Shown: piece after piece, positions 35,134 to 44,787 of the stretch | Layout: each line of letters opens with the position of its first letter | Position numbering within the stretch: position 1 is the stretch's first letter | NCBI GenBank assembly: GCA_021030905.1 | Contig: JAGFMI010000015.1 | Coordinates: 620,001 to 684,000, forward strand | Direction of reading: 5' to 3' | DNA length: 64,000 nt | DNA from: Pyrenula massariospora | Taxonomy: Eukaryota > Ascomycota > Eurotiomycetes > Pyrenulales > Pyrenulaceae | Made by a program: the position numbers and the translations under genes | Notes under the pieces: model-generated | Told to the model about the DNA's origin: nothing | What the model saw: only the letters and a program-made list of their open reading frames with translations | The model's database searches: none

Positions 35134-36511
35134 ATGATGAGCCTGGTGGGCCTTCCGTTGTTTCTTTTCCTGTCTACTGCATTTGGAAACTATCTGTATT
35201 GGATCGATGCATCATGCCAATCTAGATTTAATGGCGCATTCATGAGAGGCCTCGAAGGAGCTAAGGATATCGCGAATAGCGGATTGAGAAGACTTCACGA
35301 TCCCGCGGATACCTATCAAGCAAATATGTTCCAGTGGATCTTTAAAACAAACCCTGGTTTGAACCAAGCTGCAACTCAACGTGTCGATCGTGAGAGATGC
35401 TTTACTACTTGTTAAGATCTTATTGACGCGATAATCGCCAGGTATTCTCAATGCAATTGTACAAATGACCGAAACACCGGAGAGAGATCTTGCGAATTAT
35501 CGTTATTATTGTGACAACGACCCCCAGGCTCGAGATGGATCTTCAAGGTGGACACTTCGTGAAGACCCACCTTTGTCTCAACGTCCGTTGTGTTGTTATA
35601 TACCACAGAGACGGCGAGTGCGGTCGCCTCCTGTATGGTTAGCAAGAGCAGGACGGTATTATCAGGAATGGGAGGACCTTGCCAACGGTGTTGTCATGGG
35701 TATAGGTAAAGGCTGCCAAACTTCAGATCTCACCGTGGGCATGACATACAGGTTCTATCAGTTCCCCCATGGGAGAAGTCCAGAGCTCCCAGGTATTCCC
35801 AATAGGGCTACGACAACTGTTTGTAAACCTGATTCAAGCATTCTTCGCAATCGAACCATGTCTGACTAAAGTACGACTACAGATCTGTGACTCTCAGCTG
35901 CGAGGCGACTTGCATTCGTTCGATGATTTACCTCTCAGAACAGACCTGGCTTTCCGTATCTGGAATCCAATCAGTTCGCAGCTTAACCCATATTACGGAA
36001 CAATTGAGATGATTGCGTCTTCAATGACGGCTCTAGTCATCCTCCATGAGGTAGTTCACCATTAAGTACATGACCATTATTCCAGAGGACTGACTTGCAT
36101 TTCATAGTTTTGTCATCTTCCACCATGGTCGCGTTAGTCTCCTGCTTTCCTCCCTTATCCGTCTCTAAGCATCTAATGCATGAAGCCAACCGATACTCCC
36201 CAATCGTTCTTACTTCCGCCCCTTGTTATGGTGTATTTGTCTAGCCCACATTTCTGATTTTGCATACCTATCTCTGACAGTCCCTATATGCAGTTGATGA
36301 TGCACCATCCCCCAATTTGGAAGAAGGCCATGTTTACGCCTATGGCTGGCGAGACGTACAGGATGTTGACAGCACGTTGTGGTCATTGAACAATCCTGAT
36401 AACATTGCGTACTTTGCTCTCCTCGCTAAGCTCGCCGATCGCGAATTCCGCTTGCATCCAGATCCAGAAGCGAGACGTCTCGGACAACTGGTATTTTCCT
36501 CCAACATCTAG
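35134..36511 (+). pseudogene. Secreted HExxH metallopeptidase-like gene, probably damaged
   Basis: Exons 35134-35389, 35442-35792 and 35872 onward keep frame (phase 1 twice). Exon 1 gives a signal peptide (MSLVGLPLFLFLSTAFG) and WIDASCQSRFNGAFMRGLEGAK. Exon 3 gives ICDSQL, LAFRIWNPISSQLNPYYGT and the zinc-site motif HEVVHH, typical of M35-type and related fungal secreted metallopeptidases. TAA follows HEVVHH at once (36063-36065). A good last exon then begins after a TATATGCAG acceptor at about 36294 (DDAPSPNLEEGHVYAYGWRDV, then NNPDNIAYFALLAKLADREF) and ends at 36511. No GT donor lies in the right phase after the motif; the sequence there reads ATT-AAGTACATG, as if the GT of a GTAAGT donor were missing. 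The gene may be nonfunctional, or use a junction I cannot see. Confidence 0.6.
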
Positions 36512-39341
36512 CTAGAAAGATGAAAGAGAAATAGCAATCGAAACAACTCACGTGAAGAGACATGAAGGTCTGTCTACTCAGAGTCGGTGTAATTATATCT
36601 CTATCTTCTCTTTGGGCTCGATGCAGATTGATTGCCTTTTGCTTCTAATGGCGCCGATAAACGATTGTAGTTCGATCTACACCGTTGCGATGAGCTCGAC
36701 TTAGAATTTGATCATGCAAGTATGACACTACAGAATTGCAGAGCATCTGACTAGTACCGCACCAACTTGCCAGGCCCAGAGCAGAGGGTGGGCATAGACG
36801 GGGAGTATGAGGGGTTGCTCTGTATTCAGGACCTAATATTGTGCGAAATGTTCGAGGATTCAGTTTTGCGCTCGCTCTTTTTTTCAACGGATCTATTTAA
36901 TCAATTGTCGATGGACTGAACGCTTGGGACTGTACATGAACGGCATACTGCTTACCGCGTGATCGACCGCGTGTAAAACCTCTCTCCCTCCCTCACTGGC
37001 CACCCACAGACCGAACATGCAGCGAGAGTCTCGTTTTGATCTATTTGCCAGCCTTGCCGATTACTCCTCCTAGCCTAGCGTGATCACCCGCAATGTAGAA
37101 TAACCGAGTGGGGGAGACGTCGGGCCCTACAAGGCAAACGTGGCGAACGGCAGTACACGGGATCGTCCGTTTTGAGCTAGCGAATTACTTGTTGTGGAGG
37201 GGAACTTGTTTGGGGCAGGGGGGTCGGCAATTCTTATCCGGCAAGAGACAAAGAATTTTGTTGCTGTCGGGCTTGAATTTAGGTGGATGGTGTGGGTTTG
37301 CGTTGGAAAGTTGTTTGATTGACGGTTTCTGTTGGGGTTTGTAGGAGTTCGGTCTTACAAGCTTATTCTTAAACTTTGTCGAAGTCAATGAAGGTAGAGC
37401 CACCCAAGCAAGAAGAGAGTAGAGCCTTGAGAACTATCTTTAGAGCTCTACGAGTTTTTTTGGATCGGTAGATTGTGTCGGGGTTGTCTAGGCTGCAATA
37501 TGGCATACAAGACAAGGGGTTTTTGAAGAAAATTCGTCCCTTTGTTTTTCAATATCTAAGGATCGAGTGTTCTTGGGTTTTACTGATCTATATAAAGTAT
37601 TCCGAATTGATCAATTGATCGAAGATAACCGCTATCTCAGTCAAAAAACAAGCCTGCACCTCGACCCCGAACCCCGGCCCCTCGACTTGTCCCCCACGCG
37701 CCCCCAATCCCTCCCCCTCCCCTCCTCTCCCCAGCTCCGGCAACTCCTCTAAGCTCTGCACACGCACCTCGCTCGTCGCATTTATCTCCCTCCTCAACTT
37801 GCTGCTCGCCGGATACACCACCCTCCTCAGCCCGTTCGGGCTGGAGGCTGACGCGGCCCATCCACGCGTCAACCCACACAGTCTGCCTTCCCAGAAGGTT
37901 TTCAGGGAGTGGTTGAAGGATTGCTGTTTTGGGATGTGGAGGCGTGCGACAGTTTGGAAGGGGTATATGGACTCGGGCAAGGGGGTGCCGGCGTATTCGA
38001 CTGGTTGGTCTGTTTCTCGGCTAGGTGAGGGAGTTAGAAAAGAGCCGAGGGGATACGGTCCTTGACGGCTTTGTTCGATAGGGATGGAAATGTTTGGAAG
38101 TTTGGGGGATCGGAGCAATCTCAATTGGCAGGTCAGAAGGTAAGGATGGTTGAAACCTACGTCAAGTCTTGGGTCACCTGGTTCGCTCCTGTATCGAGTA
38201 ATCACGGGAAGTTCGCATCTACGGGAGAAATACTCTGTTTGAGATGCTTCGAAAGGTCATTAGGGACGTCTAAAGTGCCATTGATGATGCCTGAGGCGTG
38301 AGCATGGGTCCCTGGGGAGGCGGTAAGTAACATAGGTAGCTGTGTTGACACCAAAAGTACGCACCACTGAAGGGGTATCTGTGCATATTGTACTGCGCCT
38401 TTTGTGCCTTGTTGGTCATGTCTACAACGCCTTGTATTTATTTGTTTTCAGTCTTCGGTTTACTATCCATACCCGGAGCATCCCAACGGGTGTAATTTCT
38501 CTTCGGAAGATCTCCTGAACTTTTCTCGCCATTTCGTATCTTCATGCACGAAACGACGTCGTTCTCCGCCGCAATTTTGACGACATTTTGAGTCCTCTGC
38601 ATGATCAGAGTTGGACGCAGGTGTCTTAAATTATTCCACAGAACGACATTAGATGCAACAATTGTTCATAATATCTGTGGAAACCTGATGTCGATCGGCT
38701 GAGACTGTACTGGAATACAACGGATGAATGGCAATCAGCAGCACATAGTTGGATTTTCGTTCGGTGCTCGAAAACATCATACTCATAGCAAAATAAACGT
38801 CTGCCGCTGACCCCGCCGTAGGAATAAAGTAAGAAATATTACAAACAATACTAGGGAACTCGAAAGCTGTACAATCAAGGAGGACCATAGAACGTGGAAG
38901 CTTTCATTACCTAGTTCTTCAAAGGACCCGAAACCGTGGAAAGGTCGCCGTACTGTAGTTTACAGTCGTAGAAGAGACGATATTCGGATCAAAATTAATG
39001 TTATTGTCGACCACTGATTTTCATTATTCCGTCTTGTTCAGGCAACCCATTCTTAAGAACGGCAAGTTTAGCATTGAAATCAGCCGAGAAGTCCTGCCAT
39101 TGACATTGTTTAAGTATTCGTCAATCTGTGCTGCTCTTAGACAACTATCAAATTGGCCATATGGCGTTAAAAGGAAATCGCCGGGCAAGAGAATCTCGGA
39201 TTAACATCGGAAAATCAGGAACCCGGAGCTCACCGCCCTGCATTTTGCCAGCTGTTTCATGGTATCCACCGACGAGTTGATCGTAGAATACTTCCGTACC
39301 TACCCAGTCTCTCTTTTGACTCTCGTTCCTTTCAGGCGTTT
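36512..39341. other. Intergenic with an orphan exon-like patch
   Basis: At about 37734-38065 a rightward frame after a pyrimidine-rich CCCCAG acceptor-like site reads as protein (LVAFISLLNLLLAGYTTLLS, then KVFREWLKDCCFGMWRRATVW) and is GC-rich compared with its flanks. I find no upstream exons. The rest shows no gene. Confidence 0.35.
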
Positions 39342-40136
39342 ATGCTTAATCTCTTACCCCATCGCGCATTATTCCTCCAGAATTCCCGACCAAATCTCCT
39401 CCATCCTCCTACCCGCCACCTTTACTCCCTCCCCTTCCCACTTCCCCCCTCCCTCCCAAATCTCCGCCTCCCCAGACACCTCACCACCATGCCTCCCCCA
39501 CCCCCCCAGATCTCCCCACGCCCCATCGTCCTCTCCGGCCCCTCCGGCACCGGCAAATCCACCCTCCTCACCCGCCTCTTCGCCGCGCACCCGTACACCT
39601 TCGCCTTCTCCGTCTCGCACACCACCCGCGCCCCGCGCCCCGGCGAACAGACGGGCCGCGAATACCACTTCGTGAGCCGCGACGCGTTCCTCGAGCTGCG
39701 GCGCAACGACGGGTTCATCGAGACGGCTGAGTTCGGGGGGAATCTGTACGGGACGAGCAAGGGGGCGGTCGCGGATGTGATGGAGGGGAGAGGGGGGAAG
39801 CCGGTGGGGGATGCGACGGCGGAGGCGGAGGGTCCTGGGGCGCCGAGGCAGAGGGTTTGCGTTTTGGATATTGAGATGGAGGGCGTGAAACAGGTGCTTG
39901 CTTCGGATCTGGATGCGAGGGTGTGTTTTATTGCGCCGCCGTCGATGGAGGTCCTGGAACAGAGATTGCGCGGGAGGGGGACGGACGGTGAAGAGGCAAT
40001 TCAGAAAAGGTTGACGCAGGCTAAGGTGGAGATTGATTTTGCGAAGAGCAAGGGGGAAAAGATTGTGAGGAACGACGATCTGGATCGGGCGTATGGAGAA
40101 TTGGAGGGGTGGATATTTGGGGAGGAGGTGAAGTAG
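39342..40136 (+). CDS. GUK1: Guanylate kinase (GMP kinase)
   Basis: Single exon. Two in-frame ATGs: 39342 (264 aa) and 39489 (215 aa, in good context ACCACCATGCC). Catalyses GMP + ATP to GDP + ADP. The short form starts just ahead of PRPIVLSGPSGTGKSTLL, which contains the P-loop. Then come SVSHTTRAPRPGEQTGREYHFV (GMP-binding Ser and Arg residues), FIETAEFGGNLYGTS, VCVLDIEMEGVKQV and a lid/C-terminal region with RLRGRGTDGEEAIQKRL. An insertion (GGKPVGDATAEAEGPGAP) lies before the VCVLDIE strand. The 49-residue extension is rich in Arg, Leu and Pro with no acidic residues, so it could be a mitochondrial leader or simply upstream untranslated sequence. Confidence 0.93.
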   Translation: MLNLLPHRALFLQNSRPNLLHPPTRHLYSLPFPLPPSLPNLRLPRHLTTMPPPPPQISPRPIVLSGPSGTGKSTLLTRLFAAHPYTFAFSVSHTTRAPRPGEQTGREYHFVSRDAFLELRRNDGFIETAEFGGNLYGTSKGAVADVMEGRGGKPVGDATAEAEGPGAPRQRVCVLDIEMEGVKQVLASDLDARVCFIAPPSMEVLEQRLRGRGTDGEEAIQKRLTQAKVEIDFAKSKGEKIVRNDDLDRAYGELEGWIFGEEVK

Positions 40137-40633
40137 ATTTGTTGGATCGCTATGGCCTTACGTATATGGAGACCGCAAGAAGACGACGGTATTGGACTAT
40201 AAAACCAAGCAGCACTTTATGCTCTACCTGCCAAATAGGGTGGTGTAAGGCGCTGCAGTCGTGAAATTGCCAATTGGTCTGAGGCGCCAAAATCTGGCGC
40301 AATCACTCCAAATGCCTGCAACGAGCCAATCATGACTGGCATTGCCAGTGGGAATGCTGGGGAGTTTGAACGAGACATTAGATGGCACTCAAGTGCAGGA
40401 TAAGAGAAGCAAGATCTTCATCTTCCAGGTTGTACTACAAGATATAGAGGACTAGAGTAAAGGGATATCTGGTAGAAGAAAAACGACGATTCACAGCTTG
40501 CCATCAACCTTCAGCCTCAAACACGCGTCAAGCGCATAAGAATTTTATCGCAGCCATGACTCCATAATTACCCTCTGAAAACCATGCCGGACTTAGGGTC
40601 AGATTTTGCTCGTGCACGAGGAGCGTTCCTCCA
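40137..40633. other. Convergent intergenic
   Basis: 3' flanks of the guanylate kinase and septin genes; nothing else seen. Confidence 0.4.
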
Positions 40634-41791
40634 CTAATATCCGTTCATGGTCATGCGTTGGGAGTTCCTGCTCAATTCTCGTTCGGCTGCGGGGCTGATA
40701 GGTCGGCTTCCATGACCAACGCCAGCACTGCTCTCCTTGAGTGCCAACAATTGCTTAGCACGGAAAGTTTCGTAGTGAATCTGGCTGGTGGTCTCGATAA
40801 GGTCCTGGAGATGCGTGCGGGTTAAGAAGTTTCTTAGATAAACAAATTCGCAATGAGTATCATCTTCGACGTTGATCACGCCCCAGCGGTTTTGTCGGCC
40901 GCGCACTTGTTTGCCTCCAACATTGATGTTCCTCTCACTTCCGACGACTGCAAATGGGATGATGTCTTTGATCTGTGCATTGACGGCGCGCTCTTCTTCG
41001 TCATGCTCTTCATTGTCATATGGGTACATGCGCAGGTTGTGGAAGGCGAATTCCTCCTTGATGCGCTCTTTGAACGCGCGACGCTCCTCGAGGGTTAAAG
41101 AGTCGGATTTGGCGATCACGGGGACAACATTGACCACGTCAGAGAGCTTCTTGAGAACGACAATATCGATGGGCTTCAAGGCGTGACCGGATGGTTGAAT
41201 GAAGAAAAGGCAGCAGTGGATGCGGGTGTCCTGGATGTAGCGATCACGCTGGGCAGTGAGCTCTTTTCTTAGGTAGGCGCTATGTTGGTCTTTGATGTAT
41301 TTGACAATGGGATCCCAGCTGCAGTTGTTTAGTATTCGTCAGCTGAGATGAGAACGGAGCCTTACCATCGATCATTGTTGACTTGGTCGCCATAGCCAGG
41401 GGTGTCCACGATATTGAGTCTCAATCGCACACCATTCTCCTCAATGACTAGCAAGAGTTAGATTGGCCAACTCTTCGGTCGGATAGCACATACTGTGAGA
41501 TACAGTCTGAATTTCCGTTGTAGCTCGCACATGCTCATCTGGCCTCATACGGCCCTTTGAGTCGATCAAGTGGGACGCGAAAATGGTGTTGATCAAGGTA
41601 GATTTGCCGAGCCCGGTTTGCCCTGTAGAAGGTAATTAGTACTCCATGAGAAGACTGCGTTGACAATAAAGATGCATACCAACGCAGATGACATTGAATT
41701 GAAAGCCACGCTTCAGCAGCTTCCTTTCAATCTGGGCAGTGATGCTGTCAAAACCGACGTGGCTTCTAGGGAAGACCGCATTCTGCGACAT
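40634..41791 (-). CDS. Septin, AspB/Cdc3-like
   Basis: Model complement(join(40634..41318, 41366..41447, 41494..41622, 41680..41791)), 335 aa; all four exons keep frame (phases 1, 1, 2). The start is MSQNAVFPRSHVGFDSITAQ. The GTPase motifs are G1 GQTGLGKST (38-46), G3 DTPGYGD and G4 AKSD, with the septin unique element near the end (WGVINVEDDTHCEFVYLRNFLTRTHLQDLIETTS). Septins form GTP-binding hetero-oligomers that polymerise at septa, hyphal tips and branch points. The tail RNSQRMTMNGY resembles what I recall of the Aspergillus AspB (Cdc3-type) group, and there is no long coiled coil, so the subgroup is likely but not certain. Confidence 0.92.
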
Positions 41792-42174
41792 GGTGTGTGC
41801 TGCCGCTGCCATTGTGAGGGTGAGAAAGAAGTTGAGGTCGCAGAGTCAGAAAGTGTGGAGGAGGACAGAGATTTAGGCGAACTGCTGGGAATGCAAATGA
41901 CTCTGATCGGCAAAGAGAGAAGTCGCGCTGGAGAAATGAAGCTCTTGACTTTGGACGGGCCCCCTTATTTTCTGGAGTCGAATTGAACCAGGGATCTCCC
42001 CACAGCGCTAGATTGGTTTGGGACTAAACCCAATCTGCCCGAGAGCTCCAATTGTTTTCTTAAGCAGAGCATCAATCGACCAAACTTGACTTGCTCGTAG
42101 AAACAAAATCTCCCTCGCAGTGACATACCGTCGCAGCTTCCTTATCGCCTTTACTGCGGGCAACTTGGGGAGTC
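41792..42174. promoter_or_regulatory. Divergent promoter, septin / bL32m
   Basis: A 383-bp head-to-head spacer between the septin and mitochondrial ribosomal protein start codons. It contains an inverted repeat at 42010-42035 (AGATTGGTTT and AAACCCAATCT, one-base bulge). The two genes probably share this region. Confidence 0.45.
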
Positions 42175-42633
42175 ATGGCCACCATCGCCGTCCGAACAAG
42201 GTGGCTGGCTTCTTCATTGACCACCTCACTTCCGCAGCTTTTCCGTCCTCTGTTACTACAGTCCACCATTCCTGCGTCGTTATGCCTACCTTTCCCGAGA
42301 CCACGATATACTCTCTTTACGATTCCTGTCCCTTCGATAATCCTCGGACTCCCGTCGCTGGCGGAAATTTGGGAGGGAATCCTTAAGGCCGTTCCTAAGA
42401 AGAAGACATCGCACATGAAAAAACGACACCGACAATTAGCTGGAAAGGCTTTGAAAGATGCGAAGAATCTGAATACTTGTTCGGCTTGTGGCCGGACAAA
42501 GAAGATGCACACACTGTGTCCGCATTGCGTCGCTGGTTTGCTGCTTTCCTTCATCCGACCACTAACCTCGACTAAGAACTCTACAGATATCCAGAGTGGT
42601 TTCAAAAGAGCCGAAAAAGAGGCTCAAAATTAA
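42175..42633 (+). CDS. MRPL32: Mitochondrial ribosomal protein bL32m
   Basis: Model join(42175..42535, 42587..42633), 135 aa. An Arg/Ser/Leu-rich mitochondrial presequence is followed by the mature start AVPKKKTSHMKKRHRQLAGKAL, the hallmark of bL32, where the matrix m-AAA protease cuts the precursor in yeast. Then comes the zinc ribbon C-x2-C-x9-C-x2-C (CSACGRTKKMHTLCPHC). The 51-nt intron (GTTTGC, CTAACC branch, CTACAG) has a length divisible by three and no stop, so retention would add 17 residues in frame. The product is a component of the large mitochondrial ribosomal subunit. Confidence 0.92.
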   Translation: MATIAVRTRWLASSLTTSLPQLFRPLLLQSTIPASLCLPFPRPRYTLFTIPVPSIILGLPSLAEIWEGILKAVPKKKTSHMKKRHRQLAGKALKDAKNLNTCSACGRTKKMHTLCPHCVAGLLLSFIRPLTSTKNSTDIQSGFKRAEKEAQN

Positions 42634-43050
42634 AGAATACAACTTATCTAGGAGAGGTATCTACGGAGTTGTTTGTCTGAGCACTGCAATTGGGCATAGC
42701 GCTGGCGTTCGGTTGTTAGCATTTTCTAGAGGGCTAAGAGGCTGAGATGCTTTCCGGAGGGCCTGGATAATGAGCTTTAATGTCAAGAATATTAGAAAGA
42801 ACCCATATAGAATGAGTCAAGCTCATGCGATCTCAATAAAGCCTTCTGAATTGACTTTTGGTGAAATATCCCACGGTCCATCAAGAATTTCGGGTGACTA
42901 CTGGGCATCTCCAACTTCTGCACCCCACACTCAATGCAGTAGAAAAGACTGAGCCTCCACATATTTTCCTGATGGCATGCTCGTCAATACACAACCCTCA
43001 AGCTAGATCATTACGGGAGGAGCTGGTGGAGGTGAAGGAGTTTTGCCAGC
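42634..43050. other. Intergenic
   Basis: Tandem spacer holding the bL32m 3' end and the promoter of the WD40 gene. No gene seen. Confidence 0.4.
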
Positions 43051-44268
43051 ATGTCAAAGCAATACCTGACACAGCACACTGTTGATAATGGTAAGCTTGA
43101 CCCTAATTGAATCTGAATGCCTGAACTAAAGATTCTAGCTTCGCCGCTGGACATTTTCTCCCTCGCCGTGACCAAAGACCAAATTCTCTGCACCTCTGGA
43201 TCTTCAGAGCTGAGCGTCTACTCAACAAAGGAGAACGACTTTCCAATCGCACAGACAATCAAGAAGGCACACTCAGTGGGATGCCATCACATCGCAATCA
43301 GCGGCGATGGCAAGAAGGCTGTCAGCGTTGGCTTCGGCGGTGAAGCTCAAACATGGCTATATGAACATGGACAGTGGAACGGCACGGGGCTCGTTACAGG
43401 TCAGTTTAGAGCTATCAAACACGGCTTTTGGACTTCTCACGATTCACCTTGTATCGCAATATCAACAACCTCCTAGCTCTTCCTGTTAGCTAATACCTCC
43501 CCTACAGAACACATAAAAGCCGGCACAATGTGGGCCCCTGCCCTCTCCCCTGACGGTCAATACCTCGCCGTCACCACCTACGACGGCAAGATCAATGTCT
43601 GGGACCTCCTCGGCGGCCCGCCTCACAAACAAATAATGAGCATGGACACTCCGCAACGCAGCTTCGGCATGTGCATCGACATGGACGCCGAGGGCCGCTT
43701 CACCGCCAGCGGCCACGAAAGCGGCAAGATCTACATCTTCAGCAACGCGACGGGCAAACTGCTCCACTCGCTCGCCGGTCAGCCTTGCCAACCCATAAAT
43801 CGAAACCTGCGCAACCCATACTGACAGACGATGACACAGGTCTCGTCAAGCCCGTCCGCAGCGTCCGCTTCTCCCCCGCGGGCAAATACCTGGCCGCCGC
43901 CGGCGACGCGCGCCTCATCGCGCTCTACGAGGTCTCATCCGGGGACCAGATCGCGACCATGACGGGGCATGCTGCGTGGATCACGGCGCTCGACTGGAGC
44001 CATACGGGCGAGTATCTCCTGAGTGGGTACGCACTCCAACCGTCTCATCTTTCAAAAATCCCGTGCACTAACCGCAGACCTCAGGGCGCTGGACGGCAAA
44101 GTGAAAGTCTGGTCCGTGGAGCGGCGCGAGTGCGTGGCCACGCACGCGGAAACGGAGCAGGCGGTGTGGGCGGTAAGGTGGTTGCCGAAGACGGGGAGGA
44201 CGGAGTGCTTTGCGGCGGCGGGGAGTAGTCGGAGTATCGCGTTTTATCGGGAGGCTACGGGGGGTTGA
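43051..44268 (+). CDS. SKI8: WD40 protein, Ski8/Rec14-like
   Basis: Model join(43051..43090, 43139..43399, 43508..43777, 43840..44026, 44085..44268), 313 aa; five exons, all in frame. The N-terminus MSKQYLTQHTVDNASPLDIFSLAV and the first blade with TSGSSELSVYST fit the Ski8/Rec14 family. Later blades show LSPDGQYLAVTTYDGKINVWDL, ASGHESGKIYIF, VRFSPAGKYLAAAGDARLIALYEV and LLSGALDGKVKVWSVERREC. Ski8 scaffolds the Ski2-Ski3-Ski8 helicase complex that feeds RNA to the cytoplasmic exosome, and in some fungi also aids meiotic recombination. For the last intron the acceptor ACCTCAG (ending 44084) is used, since the nearer GCAG breaks the frame. Confidence 0.85.
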
Positions 44269-44787
44269 AGGTTGAGTTTGCTGCCTCTTTTGGTCTGGCG
44301 GAGTTGTCTTGGATGGCGCGGCTGCTGTGTTAGGAGACGAGCGCCGCGGTCGGAGAGGGAGGTTGTGCGCGCGGTGTCTGGCTGAGGGCTACGCAAGGCT
44401 GAAAGGCTGGTGAGGAAGTGATGGCAGCCCAGCATTCGAGGTCCTTGCGGTGGTTGTCGTTGCCCTTATCGCAAAAAGTGTGAACAACCGGCGCTAGGGG
44501 TCCAGAGGGGGAGTACCTACAGCAGCGAGCGGACGGACAATCCTCTCACATCACATCTCAAAGGGGAAAAGACATCTACGATAGATATTCGAAGCAGATC
44601 GACTGATTACGTTCATCTACACAAACAATCCCGGGTATCCTATCCTGATATACCATAACATCCCATATCATGCTTCAGATCACCGCCGGGAACATGCCCG
44701 CTATTCCAACCGACGCCGTCAGTAGCATCCTTTCAGATCCAGAAACAAAACTTTCCCCCGAAAACATCCTTGACCTGTCACAGAAGT
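44269..44787. other. Convergent intergenic
   Basis: Between the Ski8-like and SCYL2-like genes. A rightward frame from 44670 (AVSSILSDPETKLSPENILDL) runs antisense into the next gene and is not called. Confidence 0.35.

Noticed and set aside
37588-38205. 205-codon leftward ORF
   Set aside because: Antisense to the GC-rich exon-like patch; no motifs of its own.
41660-41986. Rightward ORF over the septin start
   Set aside because: Antisense shadow of septin exon 1 and its promoter.
41970-42053. Possible tRNA on the minus strand (GGTTCAATTC-like T-loop)
   Set aside because: The T-arm, acceptor stem and D-arm do not pair as a tRNA; only an isolated hairpin remains.
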